Positions 15,886 to 24,231 of a DNA stretch of 64,000 nt are shown here, one piece after another (position 1 is the first letter of the stretch; each line of letters starts with the position of its first letter). The position numbers and the translations under genes are program-made. Under the pieces are notes generated by a model. It ran no database searches and was not told where the DNA came from. It saw nothing but the letters and a program-made list of their open reading frames with translations. Origin of the DNA: Onthovicinus sp900555545 (GTDB lineage: Bacteria > Bacillota > Clostridia > Oscillospirales > Acutalibacteraceae); NCBI GenBank assembly GCA_949296915.1, contig CASFPX010000009.1, positions 1-64,000 on the forward strand. The letters run 5' to 3'.

Positions 15886-16773
15886 TCACATCCCGAGCGG
15901 GGAGGTGCTGCGCTTTTTGGTCTTGTTCTTTTTCGGCTTGTAGGGCGGCGGGTTCTGGAGCTTTTTCAGCTTGCCCTTGCCCGTGCCGGAGTAGAGGTAC
16001 TTGTTGATGTACAGCACCTCTTTTTTCAGTGCGTCGCTCATGAATTCTTCGGCCTTGGCGAGCATCTCCTTGTCATTTCCCAGGCTGCCGAGGACTGTCA
16101 CGCACAGCAGGGACTGCGTCTCATTGGTGCCGTCCTCGTAGATGTCGTTAAAGAGGGTGATCATCTTTTTGATCTTGGCCTGATCGTGGCCGCGCAGTGT
16201 GTTCTGTACGGCCCGGTTGCCGCCCTGATTTTCAAAGAACTCTGCGGCCAGGAACTCCCCATATTTTTCCACATTGGCGTGATAGGCCTCGCGCAGCTCG
16301 GGGAACAGCGTTGCAAAGCGGCTGCCCAGGGTGTTGGCATCGTAGGCGGCAATGCCGTTCTTCGCGGCCGATTTGGAGATCGGCTTGGGCATGTTGGCCT
16401 TGGACCGCTTTTGCATCGTCTTTTTGCCAAAGTGCTTTTCCAGCGTCTCACGGAACTCGTTGACGATATATTTGACATCCCGTTCGTCGCACGTGTCCGG
16501 ATCCAAGCCGGTGACTGCGGCATCCGTAAAGTCCTCATCCCCGGCCTCATCCGCAGTCAGGTTGGTACAGGCGAGGGTGATCTTCTTCTCCTCCTGGATG
16601 ATACGGGCGCAGCCGCGCGGGCCGCTGTAATCCAGGATGGTCTTTTTCCCATCCGTGCGCACCGGCAGCTCTCCGCGCTTGGCGCGGTCCCGCCCGGCGA
16701 GGGCCATCTGCGTGGCCTCCAACGTCTCGCTGAGCCCCTTGTCGATATTGGCAAGTACTTCCAGTAACTCCAT
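15886..16773 (-). CDS. Conserved-looking protein of unknown function
   Basis: A 295-residue protein that I do not recognise. Residues 1-70 are helical then mixed, with a GPRGCARIIQEEKKITLAC segment. The middle holds a basic MQKRSKANMPKP stretch. The second half is mostly helical with YEDGTNETQSLL, and the C terminus is a lysine-rich tail (PPYKPKKNKTKKRS) that could bind nucleic acid or membranes. There is no signal peptide or transmembrane segment. AAGGAG precedes the start and a good terminator follows, so it is a real single-gene unit. Confidence 0.72.
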   Translation of the reverse strand: MELLEVLANIDKGLSETLEATQMALAGRDRAKRGELPVRTDGKKTILDYSGPRGCARIIQEEKKITLACTNLTADEAGDEDFTDAAVTGLDPDTCDERDVKYIVNEFRETLEKHFGKKTMQKRSKANMPKPISKSAAKNGIAAYDANTLGSRFATLFPELREAYHANVEKYGEFLAAEFFENQGGNRAVQNTLRGHDQAKIKKMITLFNDIYEDGTNETQSLLCVTVLGSLGNDKEMLAKAEEFMSDALKKEVLYINKYLYSGTGKGKLKKLQNPPPYKPKKNKTKKRSTSPLGM

Positions 16774-16833
16774 GGCTGTACATTCTCCTTAAAAAACAAA
16801 ATCTTTATAATACTATATCATATAAAAGGGTGA

Positions 16834-16862
16834 TTGTCATTATTTATTTGATGTGGTACAAT
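16834..16862 (+). promoter_or_regulatory. Promoter of ddl
   Basis: TTGTCA (16834-16839) and TACAAT (16857-16862) separated by 17 bases, about 65 bases before the ddl start. Confidence 0.7.
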
Positions 16863-16927
16863 AAATTTTACAGGTTTTGGGGGCGGGCAGCCCATTGAAA
16901 CCGGCTAAAAAAGGAATTGATGCAATC

Positions 16928-18010
16928 ATGAAAAAAACTGTTTTGGTCGTCTTTGGCGGCGTGTCGAGCGAACATGAGATCTCCCTGATCAGCGCGCGCG
17001 GCGTGATCGGGAATCTTGACCCCCAGCTTTACGACGTGCGTTTGATGGGGATTACCCGCGACGGCAAAAGCTATCTGTATGATGGCCCGGTCGAACTGCT
17101 CGAGGGCGATCAATGGGCACAGAGCGAATATATTGCCCCGGCGGTGATCTCCCCCAGTACGGAGCACCACGGCGTACTCAAACTGGCGGACGGCCGGGCG
17201 GAGGTACTGCATGTGGATGTTGTGTTCCCTGTGCTGCACGGCAAAAACGGCGAGGATGGGACGATTCAGGGCCTGTTGGATCTCTCTGGTATCCCATATG
17301 TGGGGTGCGGCACTGCGGCGAGCGCCGTGTGCATGGATAAGGAGCTTGAGCGCTCCATGGCGGACAGTGCCGGCATCCCCCAGGCCAAGTGGATGAGCCT
17401 GAAGCGCCGCGATTATGACCGCGACCCGGAGTATATTCTGAGCGAGGCGCCCGATGAGCTGGGCTTCCCGATCTTTGTCAAGCCTGCACGGGCGGGTTCC
17501 TCAGTGGGTGTCAGCAGGGCGGAGAATACGGCCGAGCTGCGCGAGGCGGTGCGCGTCGCCTTCCGCGAGGATGATAAAATTGTCCTGGAGGAGGCCATCG
17601 ACGGGCTGGAGGTCGAGTGCGCCGTGCTGGGCAATGAAGATCCGGTGGCCTCCGTTGTCGGCAGGATCGCCCTGAGCGGCGAGCTGTACGACTTTGAGGA
17701 CAAATACGTCTCCAATACCAGCGAGCTGAAGATCCCCGCCGATATTGACGATACACTGAGCACACAGGTGCGCGCGATGGCGGTCAAGGCCTTTAAGGCG
17801 TTTGGGTGCACGGGGCTCAGCCGCGTGGATTTCTTCATCCGGCGCAGCGACAACGCCGTGCTGCTCAATGAGCCGAACACCATGCCGGGCTTTACGCCCA
17901 TCAGTATGTATCCCAAGCTGTTTGACTGCTGCGGTGTGCCCTATGGGGCGCTGCTCACACGGCTGATTGATCTGGCATTTGAGCGTGCCGGCGAAAAAAA
18001 AGAGGGTTGA
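16928..18010 (+). CDS. ddl: D-alanine--D-alanine ligase
   Basis: A 360-residue ATP-grasp enzyme that joins two D-alanines for the peptidoglycan stem. The family start VVFGGVSSEHEISLIS is present, followed by PVLHGKNGEDGTIQG, VKPARAGSSVGVS, and the ATP/Mg motif with LLNEPNTMPGFTPISMYPK near the C terminus. The Tyr/Phe that separates D-Ala-D-Ala from D-Ala-D-Lac enzymes was not assigned with confidence. The start at 16928 gives the canonical MKKTVLVVFGG opening, though the nearest AAGGA is 13 bases away. The next gene begins within four bases, and argS overlaps after that, so the three form an operon. Confidence 0.93.
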   Translation: MKKTVLVVFGGVSSEHEISLISARGVIGNLDPQLYDVRLMGITRDGKSYLYDGPVELLEGDQWAQSEYIAPAVISPSTEHHGVLKLADGRAEVLHVDVVFPVLHGKNGEDGTIQGLLDLSGIPYVGCGTAASAVCMDKELERSMADSAGIPQAKWMSLKRRDYDRDPEYILSEAPDELGFPIFVKPARAGSSVGVSRAENTAELREAVRVAFREDDKIVLEEAIDGLEVECAVLGNEDPVASVVGRIALSGELYDFEDKYVSNTSELKIPADIDDTLSTQVRAMAVKAFKAFGCTGLSRVDFFIRRSDNAVLLNEPNTMPGFTPISMYPKLFDCCGVPYGALLTRLIDLAFERAGEKKEG

Positions 18011-18014
18011 TCCA

Positions 18015-18461
18015 TTGAAACACGATGTTTTTATTACCATCCGCGGGGAGCAGATTGTCGATGGGGAGTCTGACCGCGTTGAAATGTCCGCCAAGGGCAC
18101 GGTTGAGGAGCTGGAGGACGGGTACGCGCTCTCCTATGTGGAGCGTGACGGCCCCCTGGAGGGGACCATCACCCGTCTCAAAGTATCCGGCCGGCGGGTG
18201 GAACTGCTGCGCCTGGGCAAGTATGGTTCTGAAATGGTGATGGAGCGTGGGCGGCGTCACCTGTGCAGCTATCCCACACCCTATGGGGATCTGCTGCTGG
18301 GCGTGTTCGCCAACCGCGTGGAACACCGGATCCATAACGGCGCCGGGGTGATCGAGGTGGCCTATACGCTGGACAGCAACAATACCCTCGCTTCAAAAAA
18401 TAAACTGCACATCACTTTAAAAAAATTAAACGGAGAGGATGAACGGGCATGTCAAAATTAG
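18015..18461 (+). CDS. DUF1934 family beta-barrel protein
   Basis: A 148-residue protein of the DUF1934 (YwiB-like) family, which folds as a small beta barrel. It contains an FITIRGEQIVDGESDRVE opening, alternating beta strands and an EVAYTLDSNN C-terminal block. The TTG start at 18015 is supported by GAGGG eight bases upstream. In Bacillus, ywiB also lies next to argS, as here, where the two genes overlap by 13 bases. Function is unknown; the conserved link to argS is the main clue. Confidence 0.84.
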   Translation: MKHDVFITIRGEQIVDGESDRVEMSAKGTVEELEDGYALSYVERDGPLEGTITRLKVSGRRVELLRLGKYGSEMVMERGRRHLCSYPTPYGDLLLGVFANRVEHRIHNGAGVIEVAYTLDSNNTLASKNKLHITLKKLNGEDERACQN

Positions 18462-20143
18462 TCGCGCAAACGAGAGAGCGGGTGCGCACAGCCATTCTGG
18501 ACGCCATGGGCAGGGCTGTTGCCGCCGGGGATCTGGCGGCGGAGCCGATCGGCGGATTCAACGTGGAGGTACCGGCGGACCGTACCAACGGTGACTTCTC
18601 CTCCAATGCGGCCATGGCGAGTGCCCGCGCATTCAAAAAGGCGCCGCGCGCCATCGCCGATGCGATCCTGAAGCATATCGATCTTGATGGGACATATATC
18701 GCCCGGTGCGAGGCGGCTGGGCCGGGATTTTTGAATTTTTACCTAAAGGATGAATTCTTTGCCGATGTCGTGGCCGATGTGCTCGCGAGCGGGACAAGCT
18801 ACGGCAGCTCCGATTACGGCAAGGGGAAAAAGATCAACGTGGAGTTCGTCTCCGCCAACCCGACAGGCCCCATGCACATGGGCAATGCGCGCGGCGGCGC
18901 ACTGGGCGACTGCCTGGCCGCTGTGCTCGAGAAGGCGGGCTACCAGGTCAGCCGGGAGTTTTACGTCAACGATGCGGGCAACCAGATCGAAAAGTTCGGC
19001 CTCTCGCTCGATGTGCGCTATACGCAGATCTGCCGCGGAGAGGACGCCGCCGAGCTGCCCGAGGACAGCTACCACGGTGAGGATATCAAGGAACGCGCGC
19101 AGGAGTTCTATGACCTGAACGGGGACAAGTACATGGATGCCTCCGTGGAGGAGCGCCGCAAAGCGCTGATCGACTACGCCCTGCCGCGGAATATTGAAAA
19201 TATGCACAAGGTGCTCGATAAGTACCGCGTGTACTATGACACCTGGTTCCTGGAGAGCACCATCCACAAGGACGGCGAGCTGCAGGAGACGCTGGAGCTT
19301 ATGAAACAGAAGGGCCTGACCTATGAGAAGGACGGCGCCCTCTGGTACAAGGCGACCGAGCACGGCGGGGAGAAGGATGAGGTTCTCATCCGCGCCAATG
19401 GGAACCCCACCTACTTTGCCGCCGATATCGCCTACCACCGCAACAAGTTAGAGGTGCGCGGCTTCGATAAGGCGATCGATATTTGGGGGGCGGACCACCA
19501 CGGCCACGTCGCCCGGATGAAAGGTGCGCTCGAGGCGATCGGCATTGATCCCTCCCGCCTGGATGTGATTCTGATGCAGCTGGTGCGCCTGACGCGCGGC
19601 GGCGAAGTCGTCCGGATGAGCAAGCGGACGGGCAAGGCCATCACACTCAATGACCTGTTTGAGGATATCCCTGTGGATGCGGCGCGCTTCCTGTTCAACA
19701 TGCGTGAGCCGGAATCCCAGATGGAGTTTGACCTCGATCTGGCTGTGGAGCAGAGCTCCCAGAACCCGGTCTACTACTGCCAGTACGCGCACGCGCGTAT
19801 TTGCAGCATCCTGCGCCGCCTGGAGGCGGACGGAATTACACCGCGCGAATGCACGCGCGAGGAGCTCTGCCGCCTGAATGCGCCGGAGGAGCGTGAACTG
19901 ATCCGCCATCTCTCCGCCCTGACGGATGAGATCGTCCTCGCCGCGCAGAAGTACGACCCCGCGCGCATCACCCGCTACTGTGTGGATCTTGCCGGACTGT
20001 TCCACAAGTTCTACAACGAGTGCCGCGTGAGCGTGGAGGATGAGGCGCTCATGCAGGCGCGCATCAGTCTGTGCCTGTGCGTCAAGGAGACGATGAAAAA
20101 CGTCCTCACCATGCTCAAGCTCGAGGTCCCGGAGCGGATGTAA
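18449..20143 (+). CDS. argS: Arginyl-tRNA synthetase
   Basis: A 564-residue class I aminoacyl-tRNA synthetase that charges tRNA-Arg. It has the N-terminal Add-1 domain, the HIGH-type motif in ANPTGPMHMGNARGGALGD, the family block with YVNDAGNQIEKFG, the KMSKS-type loop as RMSKRTGKAITLNDL and a DALR anticodon-binding domain ending in NVLTMLKLEVPERM. Length is normal for the family. It is the last gene of the ddl-DUF1934-argS operon and is followed by a terminator at 20160-20190. Confidence 0.96.
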   Translation: MSKLVAQTRERVRTAILDAMGRAVAAGDLAAEPIGGFNVEVPADRTNGDFSSNAAMASARAFKKAPRAIADAILKHIDLDGTYIARCEAAGPGFLNFYLKDEFFADVVADVLASGTSYGSSDYGKGKKINVEFVSANPTGPMHMGNARGGALGDCLAAVLEKAGYQVSREFYVNDAGNQIEKFGLSLDVRYTQICRGEDAAELPEDSYHGEDIKERAQEFYDLNGDKYMDASVEERRKALIDYALPRNIENMHKVLDKYRVYYDTWFLESTIHKDGELQETLELMKQKGLTYEKDGALWYKATEHGGEKDEVLIRANGNPTYFAADIAYHRNKLEVRGFDKAIDIWGADHHGHVARMKGALEAIGIDPSRLDVILMQLVRLTRGGEVVRMSKRTGKAITLNDLFEDIPVDAARFLFNMREPESQMEFDLDLAVEQSSQNPVYYCQYAHARICSILRRLEADGITPRECTREELCRLNAPEERELIRHLSALTDEIVLAAQKYDPARITRYCVDLAGLFHKFYNECRVSVEDEALMQARISLCLCVKETMKNVLTMLKLEVPERM

Positions 20144-20159
20144 AAACGGAAGATAAACA

Positions 20160-20190
20160 AACGGCCCTCGTGTTCACGGGGGCCGTTTTT
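20160..20190 (+). terminator. Terminator after argS
   Basis: A 13-bp stem (AACGGCCCTCGTG with CACGGGGGCCGTT, one G-U pair) with a two-base apex and a TTTTT tail. Confidence 0.92.
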
Positions 20191-20448
20191 GCCGGTGCTC
20201 TGTGAGGGCGAATTTGGGCATAGCAGAGACGGCGCATCGATGCGTGCCGGGAGGGTTGCGGCTTTTTACGAACCTGTTCCCTGTCCCCCCCTCCGTCTTG
20301 GCCACGACTAGTCCACCCAGGCGCTCCCCTTTTGTTCGCTGCGCGGATATTTCCCCTATCAGGGGAGGCAGGGCTTGTACTTTCCCTCGTCATATCATAA
20401 CCGCTTATGACAAATTGGTGACAATTATTTACAGCGCTGTCACACCCA
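20191..20448. other. Intergenic region without a recognised gene
   Basis: About 260 bases between the argS terminator and the next promoter. Frames on both strands are short or have biased, non-protein-like composition. A CCCCTATCAGGGG hairpin lies near 20353-20365. I see no RNA family I can name. Confidence 0.5.
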
Positions 20449-20476
20449 TTGACAGTACATACCGGCATGCTATAAT
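20449..20476 (+). promoter_or_regulatory. Promoter of the hypothetical membrane gene
   Basis: TTGACA (20449-20454), 16-base spacer, TATAAT (20471-20476); a near-perfect housekeeping promoter about 60 bases before the start codon. Confidence 0.85.
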
Positions 20477-20539
20477 GAAGATGAGGAATACTTGAACCCG
20501 GTTGCAGAGATCATTTTGAGCGATGCGGGAGGGGTTATC

Positions 20540-20965
20540 ATGTGTGGGGCAGCCAAGACAAAAGCGAACTGGTTCCTGGCAACCTTTGGGGTGCTGTTGG
20601 TCTGGCATGCGCTCTGCCGGATGCTGCTGCGGGATACTTACTTATTCGGATGGGCGTCCGAGGACGGGCGGTACCTGCTCATCTGGATTCCAGTTGCAGT
20701 GCTGATTCTGGCGGGGCAATACTGGGTGTCCAGTGCATTGGCCGTTGGGTTCTTGGTGGGTATTGTAACCGGACAGTTTCTGGGAGACGGAATTGTCGCT
20801 TGGAACAGCGCCAAGATCACGCCAGGCATGGATGCCGGGACGGTGTACCAGCTGCAAACCCATTACGGCGCCTTTATCCTGCTGGCGGTAGTGGTGATTT
20901 TCGCAGTTGCGGGGATTGCATTGCAGGTGTGCCAAAGGAAAAGGAACGCCCGGCACGACGAATGA
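20540..20965 (+). CDS. Hypothetical four-helix membrane protein
   Basis: A 141-residue protein with four likely transmembrane segments: about residues 11-31, 46-63, 65-85 and 112-132. A soluble loop before the last helix contains SAKITPGMDAGTVYQLQTHYG. The ATG at 20540 follows GGGAGGGG, while an upstream in-frame TTG at 20492 does not have such a site. No family is recognised. A strong promoter precedes it and a terminator follows at 21108-21154. Confidence 0.7.
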   Translation: MCGAAKTKANWFLATFGVLLVWHALCRMLLRDTYLFGWASEDGRYLLIWIPVAVLILAGQYWVSSALAVGFLVGIVTGQFLGDGIVAWNSAKITPGMDAGTVYQLQTHYGAFILLAVVVIFAVAGIALQVCQRKRNARHDE

Positions 20966-21095
20966 TGCGGACTTTCTGAACGGCGTCGTCTATGTGAACG
21001 ATCAATATCCGGACATGATCTATCTGCGCCTGAGCGGCGGGGAAGATGACGGAAAATATGCCCGCTTTTACGCCCCGGATGAGACAAATCCATAA
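20966..21095 (+). pseudogene. Possible gene remnant in another frame
   Basis: Just after the membrane gene, a different frame reads DADFLNGVVYVNDQYPDMIY and LRLSGGEDDGKYARFYAPDE before a stop at 21093-21095. The composition is protein-like and beta-strand-rich, but I find no start codon with a ribosome-binding site. It may be the 3' remnant of a lost gene or a frameshifted small gene. Confidence 0.35.
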
Positions 21096-21107
21096 GAAAA
21101 AGCGACA

Positions 21108-21154
21108 AATGCCCTCCCGGAGGTCATTATCCTTCCGGGAGGGCATTGTTGTTT
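21108..21154. terminator. Bidirectional terminator between the membrane gene and htpG
   Basis: A perfect 14-bp stem (AATGCCCTCCCGGA with TCCGGGAGGGCATT) between two convergent transcripts. T-rich tracts follow on both strands. Confidence 0.88.
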
Positions 21155-21164
21155 TCACTCTGAT

Positions 21165-23084
21165 TTATTCCGCCAGCAGGCTGCACAGCAGATCCGTGTA
21201 GGCGGTGGGATCCTCGATCTCAAAGCCGGCCATCAGCATGGCCTGGTTGTAGAGCAGCTGGGCATACTTGGCGGCGGTGTCCGCATCGCTCTCGTATGTC
21301 TCGGAGAGCTTTTTCACCAGCGGGTGCTCGGGGTTCAGCTCCAGCACCTTTTCCGCCTTGGGGGCGTTCTCCATGGCGATGCGGCTGAAATACTGCTCCA
21401 TCTCCAAGGTGATGCCGCCCTGGCTCGCCAGGGAGACGGGATGGGAACCCAGCGCGTTGGAGAGCTTGACGTCCGCAACCTTGCCGCCGAGCTTCTCCTT
21501 GACAAAGCCGAGCACGCCCTCGAGCGCCTGCGCCTGCTGTTTCTCCTGCTCCTTCTCCTCGTCGGAGCGCTCCTCCTGGTATTCGCGCACGTTGACAAAG
21601 TTCTTGCCGTCCTCGTTCAGGAGCGTTTTCATCACGAACTCGTCCGCGTCGTCCGTCAGGTAGAGCACCTCGAACCCTTTGGCCAGCAGCGCTTCCGCCT
21701 GCGGCAGGGCCTTAGCCTTGTCCACCGTCTGCGCACAGGCGTAGTAGATATCCTTCTGCGCCTCCGGCATGCGGGAGATATACTCCTTAATCGTGACCAG
21801 CTTGCCCTCAAAGGAGGATTTGAACAGTAACAGATCTTTTAGATCGTCCTTGTTCTCGCCGTAATCGCTCACCACGCCAAACTTGAGCTGGAGGCCGAAC
21901 GTCTGGAAGAATTTTTCGTACGTCTCACGTTCCTTCTCAAGCAGCTTGGTCAGCTCGCGGCGGATCTTCTTCTCGATGCTGCGGCTGATGGCGCGCACCT
22001 GCGGGGATTCCTGCAGCATCTCACGCGAGATGTTCAGCGAAACGTCCTGCGTATCCACAATGCCGCGGATAAAGCGGAAATATTCGGGGATCAGATCGGC
22101 GCACTTATCCATGATGAGCACGCCGTTGGAGTAGAGCTGCAGCCCGCGTTCGTAGTCCTTGGAGTAGTAGTCGAATGGCGCGGCGGACGGGATGAACAGC
22201 AGCGCCTCATAGGAGACGACGCCCTCCGTGCTGATGTGGATCGTCTTGAGCGGTCGGTCAAACGCGCCGAACTTTTCGCGGTACAGGGCGGCATAGTCGT
22301 CGTCGGAGACCTCTTTCGGGTTCTTGTGCCACAGGGGGACCATGCTGTTGAGCGTCACGTTCTCCGTGTACTCCTCGTAGCTGGGGGCGTCCTTATCATC
22401 GTCGCCCTCCTTCTTCTCCACCGGGCGCGTTTTGGTCATATCCATCTTGATCGGCCAGCGGATATAGTCGGAGTACTTTTTCACCAAGCCCTGGAGCGTG
22501 TACGGATCCAGATAGCGGGTGTAGTCATAGTCCTCCGTATCCTCTTTGATCTTCATAATCACGTCCGTACCGGCGGATTCGCGCTCGCACGGGGTGATGG
22601 TGTAACCGTCGGCCCCGTTGGACTCCCAGCAGTTTGCTTCGCTGGCGCCGTAGGCCCGGCTGATAACGGTCACCTTGTCCGCTACCATAAACGCGGAGTA
22701 GAAGCCCACGCCGAACTGGCCGATGATATCGGCCGCATCGGCCTCCGGGTGCTCCTTGTCCGCCTGGACGGCCTGTTTAAAGGCCAGGGAGCCGCTCTTG
22801 GCGATCACGCCCAGGTTCTCCTCCAGCGCTTTGGCGTCCATGCCGATACCGTTGTCGCTCACGGTGAGGGTGCCGTTCTCTTTGTCGATTTTCAGGTCGA
22901 TCCGGTAGTCGTCGTGTTTGAGGGTGATGGAGTCATCCGTCAGGGAGCGGTAGGCGAGCTTGTCAATAGCGTCGCTTGCATTGGAGATCAGCTCGCGCAG
23001 GAAAATCTCCTTGTTCGTATAGATGGAGTGGATCATCAGATCCAGCAGCCGCTTGGATTCGGCTTTAAACTGTTTTTTAGCCAT
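21165..23084 (-). CDS. htpG: Chaperone HtpG (Hsp90)
   Basis: A 639-residue Hsp90 homologue of normal bacterial length. The N-terminal ATPase has ELISNASDAIDKLAYRS (the metal-binding Asn), VSDNGIGMD and GQFGVGFYSAFMVADKV. The middle domain has the catalytic-arginine region NISREMLQESPQVRAI. The C-terminal dimerisation domain ends in YTDLLCSLLAE. The start at 23084 gives the classic MAKKQFKAESKRLLDLMIHS opening; the frame is open upstream but starts there before the promoter. It folds client proteins in the cytoplasm. A perfect CIRCE operator between promoter and start indicates HrcA repression. Confidence 0.96.
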   Translation of the reverse strand: MAKKQFKAESKRLLDLMIHSIYTNKEIFLRELISNASDAIDKLAYRSLTDDSITLKHDDYRIDLKIDKENGTLTVSDNGIGMDAKALEENLGVIAKSGSLAFKQAVQADKEHPEADAADIIGQFGVGFYSAFMVADKVTVISRAYGASEANCWESNGADGYTITPCERESAGTDVIMKIKEDTEDYDYTRYLDPYTLQGLVKKYSDYIRWPIKMDMTKTRPVEKKEGDDDKDAPSYEEYTENVTLNSMVPLWHKNPKEVSDDDYAALYREKFGAFDRPLKTIHISTEGVVSYEALLFIPSAAPFDYYSKDYERGLQLYSNGVLIMDKCADLIPEYFRFIRGIVDTQDVSLNISREMLQESPQVRAISRSIEKKIRRELTKLLEKERETYEKFFQTFGLQLKFGVVSDYGENKDDLKDLLLFKSSFEGKLVTIKEYISRMPEAQKDIYYACAQTVDKAKALPQAEALLAKGFEVLYLTDDADEFVMKTLLNEDGKNFVNVREYQEERSDEEKEQEKQQAQALEGVLGFVKEKLGGKVADVKLSNALGSHPVSLASQGGITLEMEQYFSRIAMENAPKAEKVLELNPEHPLVKKLSETYESDADTAAKYAQLLYNQAMLMAGFEIEDPTAYTDLLCSLLAE

Positions 23085-23107
23085 ATTTTCCGCCTCTGAA
23101 AGCAATT

Positions 23108-23134
23108 TTAGCACTCGATGTATCGGAGTGCTAA
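23108..23134 (-). promoter_or_regulatory. CIRCE element (HrcA operator) upstream of htpG
   Basis: TTAGCACTC, nine bases, GAGTGCTAA: a perfect match to the CIRCE consensus. It lies just downstream of the -10 box and 24 bases before the htpG start, the classical position for HrcA control. Confidence 0.97.
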
Positions 23135-23138
23135 AATT

Positions 23139-23167
23139 ATAATACGCTTTTTTACCGCAAATTTCAA
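23139..23167 (-). promoter_or_regulatory. htpG promoter
   Basis: On the minus strand TTGAAA (23162-23167) and TATTAT (23139-23144) are separated by 17 bases and are followed directly by CIRCE. Confidence 0.8.
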
Positions 23168-23277
23168 TGAATAAAATGTGAATATTATTCCAGCAGGGGG
23201 AAAAGGTGCCACCGCCGCTTGAAGCGGGCCGGTACGTGTGATAAAATTTGTATATCGAACAGGGGAGGGTGATATCC

Positions 23278-24147
23278 ATGTGTGATCCATTCAGAACGCG
23301 GGTGGCCGCGATCCATGATATCTCGGGCGTAGGCCACTCCGCGCTCAAAGCGGTGATGCCGGTACTGTCCGCTATGGGGATCGAGGTGAACCCGTTGCCT
23401 ACGGCTGTGCTCTCCAGTGATACGAACGGAGATGCGCCATACAGCTTTGTAGATCTGACGGATACCATGGCGGAGTACATCCGCTGCTGGAAGGCGCTTG
23501 GGATGCGCTTTGACTGCATTTATTCGGGCTTCCTTGGCTCCCCAAGGCAGGTGCGCATCGTGGAGGACTTTATTGCGGCGTTCGGCGACTCGGATACGCT
23601 GGTGGTTGTAGATCCCGTGTTGGGGGATGATGGGGAGATCTATCGCTCCGTCGCTCCGGATATGGTGGCGGAGATGAGGCGGCTGGTGGCCCGCGCCCAT
23701 ATGATTACGCCCAATTTTACAGAGGCGGCGCTGCTGCTCGGGGAACCCTGCCGGGATCAGATCACGCCTTCGGCGCTAAAGGGATGGCTGAACCGTCTGG
23801 CCGATCTGGGGCCGGAGATGATTCTGATCACCAGCGTTCCAGACGGGGAGGCATCTATGGCTGTCGCCGCGCTGGATCGGGGGACGGGGAAGGCGTGGAA
23901 GCTCAGCAGCCGCTATATCCCGGTGTCGTACCCCGGCACAGGGGATATTTTTACCAGCGTTGTCACCGGCGGCCTGCTCACGGGAGATCGTTTGCCTCTT
24001 GCGCTTGAGCGGGCGGTGCATTTTGTCAGCCAGTGTATTCAGGTCAGCTGCGGCTATGATTATCCACAGCGGGAGGGGGTGCTCCTTGAGCGGGAGCTGC
24101 CGTTGCTGCGCCAGCCTGTGCAGATAAGCAGATGCGAGGAGCTTTGA
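23278..24147 (+). CDS. pdxY: Pyridoxine/pyridoxal kinase-like protein
   Basis: A 289-residue ribokinase-fold kinase. It matches the pyridoxal kinase group: HDISGVGHSALKAVMPVLSA at the start, VVVDPVLGDDGEIY for substrate binding, TPNFTEAALLLG, and the anion-hole motif YPGTGDIFTSVV (G-T-G-D). The catalytic Asp is in the last motif. It phosphorylates vitamin B6 vitamers with ATP in the salvage of pyridoxal phosphate. GGGGAGGG precedes the ATG at 23278. A single-gene unit ended by a strong terminator at 24175-24210. Confidence 0.88.
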   Translation: MCDPFRTRVAAIHDISGVGHSALKAVMPVLSAMGIEVNPLPTAVLSSDTNGDAPYSFVDLTDTMAEYIRCWKALGMRFDCIYSGFLGSPRQVRIVEDFIAAFGDSDTLVVVDPVLGDDGEIYRSVAPDMVAEMRRLVARAHMITPNFTEAALLLGEPCRDQITPSALKGWLNRLADLGPEMILITSVPDGEASMAVAALDRGTGKAWKLSSRYIPVSYPGTGDIFTSVVTGGLLTGDRLPLALERAVHFVSQCIQVSCGYDYPQREGVLLERELPLLRQPVQISRCEEL

Positions 24148-24174
24148 GGAGATTCTCTCTAAAATTTTTGACGG

Positions 24175-24210
24175 ACGCCGGGCCGGTGCATCTGCACCGG
24201 CCCGGCGTTT
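24175..24210 (+). terminator. Terminator after the pyridoxal kinase gene
   Basis: A perfect 16-bp GC-rich stem (ACGCCGGGCCGGTGCA with TGCACCGGCCCGGCGT) with a minimal loop and a TTTTG tail. Confidence 0.92.
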
Positions 24211-24231
24211 TGAAAGGGATAAAATTGTGTG

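Noticed and set aside
20115..20468. A 117-codon minus-strand frame after argS.
   Set aside because: It overlaps the argS terminator and the argS 3' end, has an Arg/Ser/Pro-rich composition and no ribosome-binding site.
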